The notes under the pieces: model-generated | Told to the model about the DNA's origin: nothing | The model's input: only the letters and a program-made list of their open reading frames with translations | Databases searched by the model: none | Assembly (NCBI RefSeq): GCF_900102265.1 | Contig: NZ_FNBH01000001.1 | Location: 496,001 to 560,000, forward strand | DNA: 64,000 nt | Source: Epilithonimonas hungarica | Lineage (GTDB): Bacteria; Bacteroidota; Bacteroidia; Flavobacteriales; Weeksellaceae | Direction: 5' to 3' | Position numbers and translations under genes: made by a program | Shown: positions 53,700-63,855 of the stretch, one piece after another | Position numbering within the stretch: position 1 is the stretch's first letter | Layout: each line of letters starts with the position of its first letter

Positions 53700-54077
53700 A
53701 TGAATTTTGATGATAAATTTACCAAGCAATTTGAAGAGAAATTGGAGAAAAATCTTAAGTTGATAAGAAGTATGCCTCCTGAAGTGCTTTTGACAGTTAA
53801 GGAAAATCTGCTTAATATCGACTCTGCTATCGAACAAATAAAAAGCAGTCCTAATAAATCAGATGAAGATTTAAAAATGCTGAAAGACCTAGAGAACGAT
53901 CTCCCGGCTTTAAAGCAACAGATAGAGGATATGCAATTAATTTTGATGGAAAGTCTTTACAGAAATTCTTTAGTTTATTTCGAAAATGTAAAAAGGCTTG
54001 CTAAAGAAGGGAATAAAGAAGCGGAGAAAATTTATAATGATTTGAGGATTCATATTGAAAAATTTGATGTGAATTAA
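53700..54077 (+). CDS. Small helical hypothetical protein after the peptide cluster
   Basis: A 125-residue soluble protein, highly charged and almost entirely helical; stretches such as LLNIDSAIEQIKSSPNKSDE and LPALKQQIEDMQLI suggest a coiled coil. No Cys, signal or membrane helix. It starts 111 bases after the HlyD gene in the same direction, and the AT-rich gap may hold its own promoter. Bacteriocin immunity proteins are often small helical proteins at the end of such clusters, but nothing in the sequence proves that role, and it could belong with ruvA instead. Confidence 0.6.
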   Translation: MNFDDKFTKQFEEKLEKNLKLIRSMPPEVLLTVKENLLNIDSAIEQIKSSPNKSDEDLKMLKDLENDLPALKQQIEDMQLILMESLYRNSLVYFENVKRLAKEGNKEAEKIYNDLRIHIEKFDVN

Positions 54078-54156
54078 CTTTTTAAATGTTGTGAAATTTT
54101 CTAAAACTTCTTTAAGATCATAAAAATGAAATAACAAAATCGTAGAAAGAGTATTG

Positions 54157-54194
54157 AAAAGCCATTTTAATATGTTAAAATGGCTTTTGTTTTT
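54157..54194 (+). terminator. Intrinsic terminator before ruvA
   Basis: Perfect 14-base stem (AAAAGCCATTTTAA with its complement, loop TATG), followed by GTTTTT. It ends the peptide-cluster side of this strand. Confidence 0.85.
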
Positions 54195-54239
54195 AAGTTA
54201 ATTTATATCTTCGCAAAACCCTAATTTTTTATTAATTCA

Positions 54240-54824
54240 ATGATTTATTCATTAAAAGGATCCGTTCAGGAATTGACTCCTACATTTGCTGTCGTGGATG
54301 TCAGCGGAGTAGGTTATTATGTCGGGATCAGTCTGCAGACCTCTCAGAACCTGAAACTAAACTCCGATGTCCTATTATACATTCAACAGATCATTCGTGA
54401 AGACGCACACCTGCTTTTTGGTTTCTATACCAAGGAAGAGAAAGAAATGTTCAACCTGTTAATAAGTGTTAACGGAGTAGGACCTGTGTCAGCATTAATA
54501 TTACTATCTTCGCTCAGTCTTTCCGATGCCGCAAGTGCTATACTTTCAGGCAATAGTGCTCTTATCCAAAAAGTGAAAGGGATAGGGGCTAAAACTGCAG
54601 AAAGAATTATTGTGGATTTGCGGGATAAGGTAGGGCACTTCGGTAATTCCGAGGAAAAACTTTCTGATTTTGCAAACAATAAAATCAAGAATGAGGCGTT
54701 ATCTGCATTAGAAGTTTTGGGTATCGCCAAGAGGATGAGTGAGAAGATTGCAGATAGGATCCTTAAGCAAAACCCGAATGTTTCGGTGGAAGAATTAGTG
54801 AAAGAGATTTTAAAGAACATTTAA
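54240..54824 (+). CDS. ruvA: Holliday junction branch migration protein RuvA
   Basis: A 194-residue RuvA that binds four-way junctions for RuvB. Domain I begins MIYSLKGSVQELTP. Domain II carries two helix-hairpin-helix motifs (LLISVNGVGPVSAL and VKGIGAKTAERIIVDLRDK). Domain III, the RuvB-contacting end, is the last 45 residues (NEALSALEVLGIAKR). The sprA gene follows 44 bases later after a small hairpin; ruvA-sprA adjacency is common in Flavobacteriia. Confidence 0.95.
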   Translation: MIYSLKGSVQELTPTFAVVDVSGVGYYVGISLQTSQNLKLNSDVLLYIQQIIREDAHLLFGFYTKEEKEMFNLLISVNGVGPVSALILLSSLSLSDAASAILSGNSALIQKVKGIGAKTAERIIVDLRDKVGHFGNSEEKLSDFANNKIKNEALSALEVLGIAKRMSEKIADRILKQNPNVSVEELVKEILKNI

Positions 54825-54827
54825 CAA

Positions 54828-54852
54828 TTGATGGTTCTATACCATCAGTTTT
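54828..54852 (+). terminator. Weak terminator or attenuator between ruvA and sprA
   Basis: TGATGGT pairs with ACCATCA across TCTAT, followed by GTTTTCTT. The short stem and broken T-run suggest partial read-through into sprA. Confidence 0.5.
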
Positions 54853-54868
54853 CTTAAAAAAAATATAA

Positions 54869-57800
54869 GTGAAGAAAAATATCTACCTTAATAAATTAAC
54901 CTTTTTATTTTTAATTTTTGTAGGTTTTACCAACATTTTTGCACAGGAAAAACCGGCAGATAGTCTTATAACCGGGCGGCAGGATTTCAGTCTTGCAGAC
55001 CCCATTCGTTACGATGCTTTCTACGATATAGGGACAGGTATGTACTATTTGTATCCTAAAGTAGGGAATACAATTGTAGGTGCGCCTATCGCCATGACTT
55101 TCGAAGAGTACAAAAACTACACCATGCAGAACAATCTTCGTTCTTATTATGAAGAAAAGTCGCTGTTGAATGACCTCTCCAAAAGAAAAGATCAGACCGA
55201 TGCTAAAAAGAAAGGGTTGATACCTGCTGTCACCATCAAAAGTAAAATGTTCGAGAATATCTTTGGTGGAAACAAGATAGAATTGATTCCCCAGGGTTAT
55301 GCTTCATTCGATTTGGGTGGACTTTACCAAAAGATAGATAATCCATTGATCCTTCCCCAGAACAGAACTAGTTTTGCCATTAATATCCAACAAAGGATTC
55401 AATTAGGAATTACCGGGAAAGTAGGAGAAAACCTCCAGCTGAAGGCCAATTACGATACGCAAAGTGGATTCGCTTTTGAAAATCGTATGAATATGGTCTG
55501 GCAGGCAAAAGGTTCATGGAAGGACCTCCAATCCAAAGGTCTGAATGAAAAAGGACAGGATCCGGAAGATAAGATCATCAAAAGAGTAGAGGTTGGTAAT
55601 ATCAGTATGCCACTTTCTACAAGTTTGATCAGAGGTTCACAATCTTTATTTGGACTTAAGACCGAGTTCCAGTTGGGTAAAACAACCGGAACTTTGGTGT
55701 TTTCACAACAGCAAGGAGAGGCTAAAACTATTGTAGCACAAGGTGGAGGGACTATGAGCACCTTTAAGGTCAATGCTTATGATTATGAAGATAATCAGCA
55801 CTACTTCCTGGATAAATATTTCCTTGATAGCTATGACGATGCTCTTACAGATTACCCATTGATCAAATCTAAGATTGCCATCACAAGACTAGAAGTTTGG
55901 ATGTTAGATAAGGGAGGTGCTAATTTGGAAACTCAGAAACCAATTGTCGGGCTTAGAGATCTTGGAGATCAGGATGGTATTGCCCCCAGTAATACCAATG
56001 GTAATCTATACAGCCAGATTAGTTCTGCATTAGGAACGACAAGAGATGTAACAGCTGCTAATAATACTTTGAACGGAAGGCCTTTTCCAAATTCTCAAGG
56101 AAATTCTGAACAGTATACACCAATCGAGCACTTTATCACTAATGCAAAAGCAAGGAGATTAAATTCTTCTGAATACAGACTCAATACACAATTAGGATAT
56201 ATTTCTTTAAACCAGAGGCTCAATGACGACCAATTTTTAGCAGTATCATTTTCCTATACAATCAATGGATCCAGTACTGTTTATAAAGTAGGGGAGTTCT
56301 CTGAAGAAAATGCAGTACTTCTTACCAAGTTGTTGAAAAATAATAATGCGGTAAAGCCAACTTCTCCTATGTGGCAGCTGATGATGAAGAATATCTATTC
56401 TCTTAATACAAATCAGCTCAACTCTCAAGATTTCTTATTGAATGTCTATTTCAAAGATCCAGTTTCGGCTGGTAAAGTTAATTATTTGGCAGGTGCTACT
56501 TACAATGATGGTTATACAAAATTTGATCAGGAAAATTTATTAAGAGTATTTAATTGGGATCGATTGAATGCCAATAATGACCTGCAGAGAGATAAAGATG
56601 GCAGAACAGGAGATGGGATATTTGATTTTGTAAATGGAACTACGGTTGACGCAGAAAACGGGAAGGTTATCTTTACAAAAGTTCAGCCTTTCGGTAGCTA
56701 TCTTGAAAAAATCTTAAAAAGCGACAATACAAAGAATTACATCTATACCGATTTATATTCCAAATTAAAGGAAACAGCAAAACAAAGCAATTTAGCACAA
56801 CGATATACCATAGAAGGGCGATACAAGGGAACTCAGGGACAAGGGATTTCCCTAGGAGCAATCAATGTTCCACAAGGGTCTGTAAAAGTAACAGCCAATG
56901 GAACTCAGCTTGTGGAAGGTGTAGATTATACCGTAGACTACATGTTGGGAACAGTCAATATCATCAATGAAACTGTTAAGCAGTCCGGACAAGCGATCAA
57001 CATTTCTCTTGAAAATCAATTGACCTTCAATACCCAAAGAAAAAGTTTCTGGGGCTTGAACCTTGAAAGAAAATTCAATGAGCATTTTACATTGGGTGCA
57101 ACTATTGACGATTTTGAGCAGACCACTTCCAAGATCTCATTGAAAGAACCGGCAATGTGGAGTTTGGCATCCCGTCCTGAAAAAAATATCAATGATCCTA
57201 TTTTCCCTCAAACTGTGAATAATGATGACCTGAGGTCAGGTGATGGTAGAGGACTATTGTCTTGGTATACCATCGATCCTAGATTCTACGGCGTTGGAGG
57301 AAGAGCTCCTAATGGAATTAATGCACAGACCCTATCCAATTTTTCATCAAGAAGAGTACAGATGCAGGAGATCTATAATAACAGAGATTATGTTGCAGGG
57401 GAACAGACGCTTCTCAATACATTTGATATTACTTATTATCCGGATCAGAGAGGTCCATATAACCTGAACACAAGTGCCGAATTGCCATCACAAAGATGGG
57501 CGGGACTTATGAGACCAATTTCTGTTACCAATTTTGTGACATCCAATATCGATTATGTAGAATTCTGGTTGCAAGACCCTAATGCAGATGGCAATATCTC
57601 GGGAGATCCAAAACTATTGTTGCAATTAGGGAACGTTTCAGAAGATGTCTTAAAAGACGGAAGATTGCAATACGAGAACGGATTGCCGACAACAAGCACC
57701 GCATCCACTACAACTTCTACAAAATGGGGTACACAGCCTAATCAACTTCCTATCCTTTACGCTTTCTCAACGGAGGGGGATGAAAGGACTCAGCAAGATT

Positions 57801-60800
57801 TAGGTTATGATGGTCTGAACGGAGCTCAGGAGCAAGAAAAATTCGGAGTTGATTTCGTGAATCCTGTGACAAATGAGTTGGATCCGGCTTCTGATAACTT
57901 TGTATTCTATATGTCGGATAGGTTCCAAGGTGATTTGGCTTCTTCATTGATAGAGCGTTATAAATATTTCCGTGGACCGGAAGGTAACTCTGCAGCCAAT
58001 ACCTTGGAGGTGGCAACGCAGACACCTGATGCAGAAGACCTTAACAGAGATTACAACTTGGATCAGACTGAAAATTACAACCAATATACGATCGACCTTT
58101 CTCCGGCACAAATGGTTCTAGGTCAGAACAAAATAGTGGATGTTAAAGAAGTGGATGTCAAGTTTGAGAACGGACAGGCAGGTAAAGTAAAATGGTACCT
58201 GTTCAGGATTCCCGTTGCGGATTATGACAAAACAGTTACAGATTCATCTGAATCTGTCCTTAATAATGTAAGATTTGCAAGAATGATGCTGAAAGGTTTT
58301 GAACAGACCTCTACACTTAGATTTGGTTCTTTCGATCTTGTGAGATCGGATTGGAGAAAATATACCAACCTGATTTCTAGTACAAATGTGAGCGATCAAG
58401 ATGAAGGGAATGCTGGTGCTTTGGATCAGAATGCCAATTTTGATGTAGGAAGTGTGAACCTTGAAGAGAATGCTTTGGGAACACCTCCTTACGTTTTGCC
58501 TCCGGGAATCGATAGACAAGTATTGAGTGGAAATGCAGGCGCACAAAGACAAAATGAGTCCTCTCTTTACTTTAAAGCGACAAATTTGAAAAACGAAGCG
58601 AGAGGGGTTTTCAAGAATACAAGTCTGGATATGCGTCGTTATAAAAAATTAGCATTATTCGTACATGCAGAAGATCGAACAAATTCCAGCACGGCAAACT
58701 CAAATACGTTGGACCCTGATGCGAAATTCTTTATCCGTTTCGGAAGTGATGCTACCGACAACTATTATGAATATGAATCATCTTTGACTAGAACTGCACA
58801 AAATGCTACTTCTCCTTTGGATATTTGGCCAGATGCTAACACCGTTGATCTTGAGATTGAAAATTTTGTGAACGCGAAATTAAAAAGAGATGAGCTAATT
58901 AGATCTTCCAATCAAAATATTGCTGAAAGATACCTTTATGATTATGCTGATGACAGCAATAAAAAAATCTACGTAAAAGGACGTCCGAGTATTGGAAATG
59001 TAACCACTATTATGATCGGGGTAAGGAATAACAATGCAACTGCCAAAGATCTAATACTGTGGGTGAACGAGATTCGTCTTTCTGAGATAGAGAACAAAGG
59101 TGGTTATGCCGCTAATGCGAGTTTGAACTTCAACCTTGGGGATTTTGCAATGGTGAATGCCAATGCTTCATATGCATCAATTGGATTTGGAGCAATCGAT
59201 TCAAAACCTTCAGAGAGGTCACAGGATGAGAATTCTGCCTTCAGCATCAATACAACTGTCAATGTAGATAAGTTCTTGCCGGAAAAAGCGGGTATGAAGA
59301 TTCCGTTGAACTATTCCTACACACAAACCATCACAGATCCGAAATACAATCCATTGGATAATGATGTTGAGCTGAAAAAAGCCCCTAACGAGGCAGAGCT
59401 GAAAAAAGTGGTTCGTACTTATACACAACAGAGAAGTATCGGTGTTGTGAACATGAGAAAGGAAAGAATGAATCCAGATAAAAAAGCGAAATTCTATGAT
59501 GTAGAAAACTTGAACCTGACTGCTATCTATAATGATGATTTCTATCGTGATGTTTATACAGTCCGTAATTATAAGCAATATCTGAAAGGTACTTTGGAGT
59601 ATAATTATACCTTCAAACCATATGTTCTGAAGCCTTTCAACAAGATGATCAGTGATACTGCCAAATCTTACAAATATCTGAGATGGATCAAGGAGTTCAA
59701 TTTCAACCCGGTTCCTACAAGATTATCTTTCAGAACTATTTTGGACAGAAATTATAACGAGTTAGAATATAGGAATGTAGATGCACTACTTTCCGGAAAT
59801 ACTGGAGAAAGTTTTGAGGCTATCAAGAACAGGACCTTCTACTTCGGATGGCAATATAACTTAGGTTTCAACTTTACAAAATCCTTGAAACTGGAGATCA
59901 ATTCTGAAACCAGAACGCTTAATGACAATATTGATGTGGATGGGATGGATAATCGTTCGATATTTGAAAATCCTTTCAGAGCGGGAAGGCCTGTATTGTA
60001 TAATCACAGGGTACAGCTTAATTATAGATTACCTTTCGAATATTTCCCATATTTGGATTTCGTAAACGCAGAATTGAGCTACCAATTCCAGTATAACTGG
60101 TCTGCAAGATCAACTGCTGTCAAAAGTTTTTATAATGAGGCGACCGGCCAATATGAAAATCTAGGAAACTTGTCTCAGAATACGAATGCCATTATTGCAA
60201 CGTCTACATTTGATATCCCTAAGTTCTTCAGTAAGTTCAATTACTTTAAGAAACTCAACCAAACGATGCAAAAACGCCGTCAGGAGATAGATTCTTTGGG
60301 GAATGTTTACAATCAGGCATTTACCAAGAAGAATAGCAGGTTCAAGTTCAAGAATTATAAATTTAAGAACAAGCTGACTCCGATTCAGGCGATTGCCTAT
60401 GCGTTGACATCTTTCAAACAACTGGATTTTAATTATACAGAGAACAACGGGACGGTATTACCGGGACTTTTATCCGCTCCTAACTTCTATGGTTATGGAC
60501 AAACACTGGGAGGTCCTACGATCGGATTCTTATTAGGATCTCAGGCAGATATCAGAAGGACTGTCATAGAGAATGGCTGGATGTCAAATTCCACATTGAT
60601 GACGGATGCTTACTCAGAACTTAATACCAGATCATTCACGGGTAATCTACAAGTAATGCCTGCCAACGATCTGAGAATAGATTTCAATGTCTTGCAGACT
60701 TACAATAGGAATTATATTCAGAATGGATTCAATATTGTAGACGGAAATTATTTAGGATACAGAGATGCATTCGCAACAGAGATGATTACCTATTCTAATA

Positions 60801-61732
60801 CGGCATGGACGTTCAATACGGCTTTCAAAGATGGGGCTGCACTTTACCAGTCCATCAAAGACAATGCGTTGGCAATCTCTCAACAATATGACGGAATAAG
60901 GGATGCTGAAGGTTATGTTGCAGGGTATTCCAGAAGTAATGCTTATGTTTTGATCCCGGCATTCCAAGCAGCAATTGAAGGTAAATCGCCTAAGAAAATA
61001 GGTAACCCTACCAAAGCAGGAATTCCTTTGCCAAACTGGAAGCTGGTATATTCAGGACTTAGAAATCTTCCGATCATCAATAGCAAATTCTCTAAGTTTG
61101 ATATCTCTCATTCGTATGTTTCTACATCCACAATGTCTGGGGTACAATCCAGTGTAGATTATTTTAATAGAGACCTTAGGGATCCTGAAACAGCTTATGA
61201 TTCTAATGGAAACAGATACAATCCTTATACATTTACACAAGTAGGTTATGTAGAGGCATTCTCTCCATTGATCGGTTTCGATGTGACGATGAGAAATAAC
61301 ATGCAGTTCCGTTTCAATTATAACAGAGATAGAACTTACTTACTAGGATTGGTGAATACGACACTTACTGAAGAATTAGGAAATGAGTTTGTAGTTGGTT
61401 ACGGATATATACTGAAAGACCTTAAGATCCGTCTTAATTATAAAGGAAAAGCCAGAGACGTGAAGAGCGACCTTAATATGAGAGCTGATTTATCAATTAG
61501 AGATAGCAAGACGACAATTACGAATATCTTGATAGATGATTCTCAGGTAACAGGTGGCCAAAAGATATTCAGTCTTAAGTTATCTGCGGATTATAACATG
61601 TCACAAAATCTGAATCTGAAATTCTTCTACGATCAGATGATGACCAAATACAAGATATCAACAGCATTCCCGTTATCTACACTCAGGGCAGGTATAACGG
61701 CTACCTTAACCTTTGGAGGAGCCGGGAACTAA
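54869..61732 (+). CDS. sprA: Type IX secretion system outer membrane translocon SprA
   Basis: A 2287-residue protein with a signal peptide (about 1-25, ending TNIFAQ). SprA forms the giant 36-strand outer-membrane barrel through which type IX cargo leaves the cell; this role is known from Flavobacterium johnsoniae. Features: the conserved N-terminal region (DPIRYDAFYDIGTGMYYLYP), long stretches of alternating amphipathic strands, and the end LSTLRAGITATLTFGGAGN. Start GTG at 54869; the first Met would lie much further in. Cargo in this window includes the proteins at 5051, 19465, 22143 and 32240. A terminator follows. Confidence 0.95.
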   Translation: MKKNIYLNKLTFLFLIFVGFTNIFAQEKPADSLITGRQDFSLADPIRYDAFYDIGTGMYYLYPKVGNTIVGAPIAMTFEEYKNYTMQNNLRSYYEEKSLLNDLSKRKDQTDAKKKGLIPAVTIKSKMFENIFGGNKIELIPQGYASFDLGGLYQKIDNPLILPQNRTSFAINIQQRIQLGITGKVGENLQLKANYDTQSGFAFENRMNMVWQAKGSWKDLQSKGLNEKGQDPEDKIIKRVEVGNISMPLSTSLIRGSQSLFGLKTEFQLGKTTGTLVFSQQQGEAKTIVAQGGGTMSTFKVNAYDYEDNQHYFLDKYFLDSYDDALTDYPLIKSKIAITRLEVWMLDKGGANLETQKPIVGLRDLGDQDGIAPSNTNGNLYSQISSALGTTRDVTAANNTLNGRPFPNSQGNSEQYTPIEHFITNAKARRLNSSEYRLNTQLGYISLNQRLNDDQFLAVSFSYTINGSSTVYKVGEFSEENAVLLTKLLKNNNAVKPTSPMWQLMMKNIYSLNTNQLNSQDFLLNVYFKDPVSAGKVNYLAGATYNDGYTKFDQENLLRVFNWDRLNANNDLQRDKDGRTGDGIFDFVNGTTVDAENGKVIFTKVQPFGSYLEKILKSDNTKNYIYTDLYSKLKETAKQSNLAQRYTIEGRYKGTQGQGISLGAINVPQGSVKVTANGTQLVEGVDYTVDYMLGTVNIINETVKQSGQAINISLENQLTFNTQRKSFWGLNLERKFNEHFTLGATIDDFEQTTSKISLKEPAMWSLASRPEKNINDPIFPQTVNNDDLRSGDGRGLLSWYTIDPRFYGVGGRAPNGINAQTLSNFSSRRVQMQEIYNNRDYVAGEQTLLNTFDITYYPDQRGPYNLNTSAELPSQRWAGLMRPISVTNFVTSNIDYVEFWLQDPNADGNISGDPKLLLQLGNVSEDVLKDGRLQYENGLPTTSTASTTTSTKWGTQPNQLPILYAFSTEGDERTQQDLGYDGLNGAQEQEKFGVDFVNPVTNELDPASDNFVFYMSDRFQGDLASSLIERYKYFRGPEGNSAANTLEVATQTPDAEDLNRDYNLDQTENYNQYTIDLSPAQMVLGQNKIVDVKEVDVKFENGQAGKVKWYLFRIPVADYDKTVTDSSESVLNNVRFARMMLKGFEQTSTLRFGSFDLVRSDWRKYTNLISSTNVSDQDEGNAGALDQNANFDVGSVNLEENALGTPPYVLPPGIDRQVLSGNAGAQRQNESSLYFKATNLKNEARGVFKNTSLDMRRYKKLALFVHAEDRTNSSTANSNTLDPDAKFFIRFGSDATDNYYEYESSLTRTAQNATSPLDIWPDANTVDLEIENFVNAKLKRDELIRSSNQNIAERYLYDYADDSNKKIYVKGRPSIGNVTTIMIGVRNNNATAKDLILWVNEIRLSEIENKGGYAANASLNFNLGDFAMVNANASYASIGFGAIDSKPSERSQDENSAFSINTTVNVDKFLPEKAGMKIPLNYSYTQTITDPKYNPLDNDVELKKAPNEAELKKVVRTYTQQRSIGVVNMRKERMNPDKKAKFYDVENLNLTAIYNDDFYRDVYTVRNYKQYLKGTLEYNYTFKPYVLKPFNKMISDTAKSYKYLRWIKEFNFNPVPTRLSFRTILDRNYNELEYRNVDALLSGNTGESFEAIKNRTFYFGWQYNLGFNFTKSLKLEINSETRTLNDNIDVDGMDNRSIFENPFRAGRPVLYNHRVQLNYRLPFEYFPYLDFVNAELSYQFQYNWSARSTAVKSFYNEATGQYENLGNLSQNTNAIIATSTFDIPKFFSKFNYFKKLNQTMQKRRQEIDSLGNVYNQAFTKKNSRFKFKNYKFKNKLTPIQAIAYALTSFKQLDFNYTENNGTVLPGLLSAPNFYGYGQTLGGPTIGFLLGSQADIRRTVIENGWMSNSTLMTDAYSELNTRSFTGNLQVMPANDLRIDFNVLQTYNRNYIQNGFNIVDGNYLGYRDAFATEMITYSNTAWTFNTAFKDGAALYQSIKDNALAISQQYDGIRDAEGYVAGYSRSNAYVLIPAFQAAIEGKSPKKIGNPTKAGIPLPNWKLVYSGLRNLPIINSKFSKFDISHSYVSTSTMSGVQSSVDYFNRDLRDPETAYDSNGNRYNPYTFTQVGYVEAFSPLIGFDVTMRNNMQFRFNYNRDRTYLLGLVNTTLTEELGNEFVVGYGYILKDLKIRLNYKGKARDVKSDLNMRADLSIRDSKTTITNILIDDSQVTGGQKIFSLKLSADYNMSQNLNLKFFYDQMMTKYKISTAFPLSTLRAGITATLTFGGAGN

Positions 61733-61757
61733 AATTAAGAGCCTTGATTTTAATATT

Positions 61758-61792
61758 AAAAAAAGAGTGGACAAGCAGTTCGCTCTTTTTTT
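61758..61792 (+). terminator. Intrinsic terminator after sprA
   Basis: AAAAAAGAGTG and CGCTCTTTTTT pair with one G-T wobble across an 11-base loop; the right arm merges with the T-run. Confidence 0.7.
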
Positions 61793-61811
61793 GTAATTTA
61801 TTTTGATTCTA

Positions 61812-61842
61812 TTGTCATATCCTAATTATATAATTAAATTTG
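61812..61842 (+). promoter_or_regulatory. Bacteroidota-type promoter for gcvH
   Basis: TTG at 61812-61814, a 20-base spacer, then TAAATTTG at 61835-61842, which fits TAnnTTTG. The ATG of gcvH is 21 bases further on. Confidence 0.65.
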
Positions 61843-61862
61843 CGAAAACCTAATCAATAAAA

Positions 61863-62240
61863 ATGAACACACCAGCAGAACTAAAGTACACCAAAGATCA
61901 CGAGTGGATCAAAGTAGAAGGCGATATCGCAACGATCGGGATCACAGATTATGCCCAAGGGGAATTGGGAGACATCGTTTTCGTAGATGTTGATACCGTT
62001 GATGAAGATCTGAACGAAGGCGACGTATTCGGAAGTGTAGAAGCTGTCAAGACAGTTTCTGATCTTTACCTTCCGGTAGCCGGAACAGTTTTGGAAATTA
62101 ATGCAGATCTGGAAGACCAACCGGAGCTGCTGAACACAGATCCTTATGGGAAAGGATGGATCATCAAGTTAAAGGTGGCAGACTCAGCGGATTTGTCGGC
62201 ACTATTATCTGCAGAACAATATCAAGAGGTTGTTGGATAA
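61863..62240 (+). CDS. gcvH: Glycine cleavage system H protein
   Basis: A 125-residue lipoyl carrier of the glycine cleavage complex. The lipoylated Lys lies in [18 protein letters not shown] near residue 64; the start [18 protein letters not shown] is standard. Genes for P and T proteins are not in the window. The VanZ-like gene overlaps its end by 8-11 bases, so the two are translationally coupled. Confidence 0.95.
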   Translation: MNTPAELKYTKDHEWIKVEGDIATIGITDYAQGELGDIVFVDVDTVDEDLNEGDVFGSVEAVKTVSDLYLPVAGTVLEINADLEDQPELLNTDPYGKGWIIKLKVADSADLSALLSAEQYQEVVG

Positions 62241-62601
62241 TCTGTTAAAGAAATATAGTAAGATCATATTGCCCATTTATTGGGCATTTCTTACTTATAT
62301 GCTATTACGTCCCGGGATAGAGAACAAAGAATATTCGTTTATGTTCAGACATATAGATAAGCTTATTCACTTCTCTATATTTTTTCTTCTAGGATTTTTC
62401 TTCCGCCTGCGCTTTCCCAGAGCAAGCCTTTTATTTTTCTTGCTCATATTGGTCTCTTATGGGCTTCTTACCGAGATCTTGCAGGATCTTATGAAATGGG
62501 GACGCTCCTTTGAAATTTTAGATGCGGTTGCAGATACTTTGGGGCTTTCACTTTCATACTATGTATATAGCAAATATGAAAAATTTCAAAACAGAATCTA
62601 G
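62230..62601 (+). CDS. VanZ-like family membrane protein
   Basis: A 123-residue protein with four hydrophobic helices (near [51 protein letters not shown] and [14 protein letters not shown]) and the VanZ-type [11 protein letters not shown] and LTEILQ motifs. It has no ATG; the start is TTG at 62230 or 62233, overlapping the gcvH stop. VanZ homologues affect teicoplanin sensitivity in enterococci, but in Bacteroidota the role is unknown. Placement behind gcvH is typical for the group. Confidence 0.82.
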   Translation: MLDNLLKKYSKIILPIYWAFLTYMLLRPGIENKEYSFMFRHIDKLIHFSIFFLLGFFFRLRFPRASLLFFLLILVSYGLLTEILQDLMKWGRSFEILDAVADTLGLSLSYYVYSKYEKFQNRI

Positions 62602-62712
62602 AAACTCTTTTTTAATTGGTAAAATTATACTAAGATTTTAATCTAAGACTGAGTTTTACTGATTTTAAATTTAGATTATCTAAAATTTTTCGAATAAAAA
62701 AGAAGATTAAGA

Positions 62713-62742
62713 TTTGAAATTTGAAAAAAAACACTAAATTTG
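62713..62742 (+). promoter_or_regulatory. Bacteroidota-type promoter for tRNA-Cys
   Basis: TTTG at 62713-62716, an 18-base spacer, then TAAATTTG at 62735-62742, which fits TAnnTTTG, 14 bases before the tRNA. Confidence 0.7.
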
Positions 62743-62756
62743 CAAACCAATAAAAC

Positions 62757-62827
62757 GGTGCTTTGGCCGAGTGGCTAGGCAGTGGTCTGCAACACCATCT
62801 ACAGCGGTTCGAATCCGCTAGGCACCT
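62757..62827 (+). tRNA. tRNA-Cys (GCA)
   Basis: A 71-base cloverleaf: acceptor GGTGCTT with AGGCACC (one G-T pair), anticodon GCA at 62789-62791, T arm AGCGG-TTCGAAT-CCGCT, and discriminator T as expected for Cys. CCA is not encoded. A terminator-like hairpin follows. Confidence 0.93.
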
Positions 62828-62834
62828 CAATTGT

Positions 62835-62876
62835 AAACCCTAATTCATTTGTTTAGAATGTTTTAGGGTTTTTTGT
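62835..62876 (+). terminator. Intrinsic terminator after tRNA-Cys
   Basis: AAACCCTAA pairs with TTAGGGTTT across about 20 bases, followed by TTTTTG. Confidence 0.65.
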
Positions 62877-62960
62877 TTTCCATGTAAGAAAAAAATAGGA
62901 AGACCAACGAAGCATCCTCCTACTTATATTTTTAGAAGCAAGTATTTTGCCAATTTCAGT

Positions 62961-63746
62961 TTAGAAATTTTTTACCAACCCAATTCCGGCCGTTTTGTTC
63001 TGATAGAAAGGCATCATCATCACTGAAGAATTTTTATTTTTTCCGGATAATAACTTATTTATTTTTGGATACAACCAGTAAGAAGCTTCCGTCGATAAAA
63101 TCCCGATTCCTGCACCTGCAACCACATCACTGAACCAATGTTTGTCATTCAGCATTCTATAAACGCCCGTGAAAACAGCCAAAGAATAACCGGAAACTCC
63201 CAGCCAGAAATTAGTATCCTTATATTCTCGGTACATAAATTGTGCTGACGCAAAGGCGAAAGCTGTATGTCCTGAGGGAAATGATAAATTATTCGATTGG
63301 TCAGGTCTTTCTTCTTTTGCCAGATGTTTTGTAGGCATTACAACCGCAGACACCAACAATAATGATGTCCCGTAAATGATGCTTCTATCCCGTATATTAT
63401 GTTTTCCCTCAACGCCAAAAGCATTCAACCCATAAACCAAAGCGGCAGGAGCAAATTGTGTGTAATTGTCCAGCCGGATGTGGTCTGGCTTATGTTCGTT
63501 AATTTCGGTTCTTGTCGAGAAATTCAATTGTTTTAATTTGTCAAACTTCAAAGTAGCCACGCCGTAGCCTATGAAAGCAGCAGGAACAATCAGTTTTTTA
63601 TAACTGAATTGATGTGTGCTGTCAAGATGTAGGTCAGAAGCAGAAATATTGGCAACTGAATCTTTCTTTACAGCTAAACTGTCTTGGGCAAAAAGGTTTT
63701 GAGAACTTAATAAAATAATTAATAAGCCTGAGAATATTAGTTTCAT
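62961..63746 (-). CDS. PAP2 family phosphatase, exported
   Basis: About 261 residues from ATG 63746, where a signal peptide starts (MKLIFSGLLIILL..., ending NLFAQ); the longer frame adds ten polar residues. The acid-phosphatase/PAP2 triad is complete: KHLAKEERP, then SFPSGHTAFAF, then the third motif in NDKHWFSDVVAG. These enzymes remove phosphate from lipid or soluble phosphates such as undecaprenyl pyrophosphate or phosphatidic acid. The hydrophobic core helices sit around the motifs. A single gene facing tRNA-Cys. Confidence 0.9.
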   Translation of the reverse strand: MKLIFSGLLIILLSSQNLFAQDSLAVKKDSVANISASDLHLDSTHQFSYKKLIVPAAFIGYGVATLKFDKLKQLNFSTRTEINEHKPDHIRLDNYTQFAPAALVYGLNAFGVEGKHNIRDRSIIYGTSLLLVSAVVMPTKHLAKEERPDQSNNLSFPSGHTAFAFASAQFMYREYKDTNFWLGVSGYSLAVFTGVYRMLNDKHWFSDVVAGAGIGILSTEASYWLYPKINKLLSGKNKNSSVMMMPFYQNKTAGIGLVKNF

Positions 63747-63855
63747 ATGGAGATGTTTATTGTTCTTTAAGGTCATATGTTATCGCCAAATCTTCATTGG
63801 TGTTTGTGTTCGAATTTGGGTTAATGGCGATTTCATAGATAAATTCTGAATTAGA

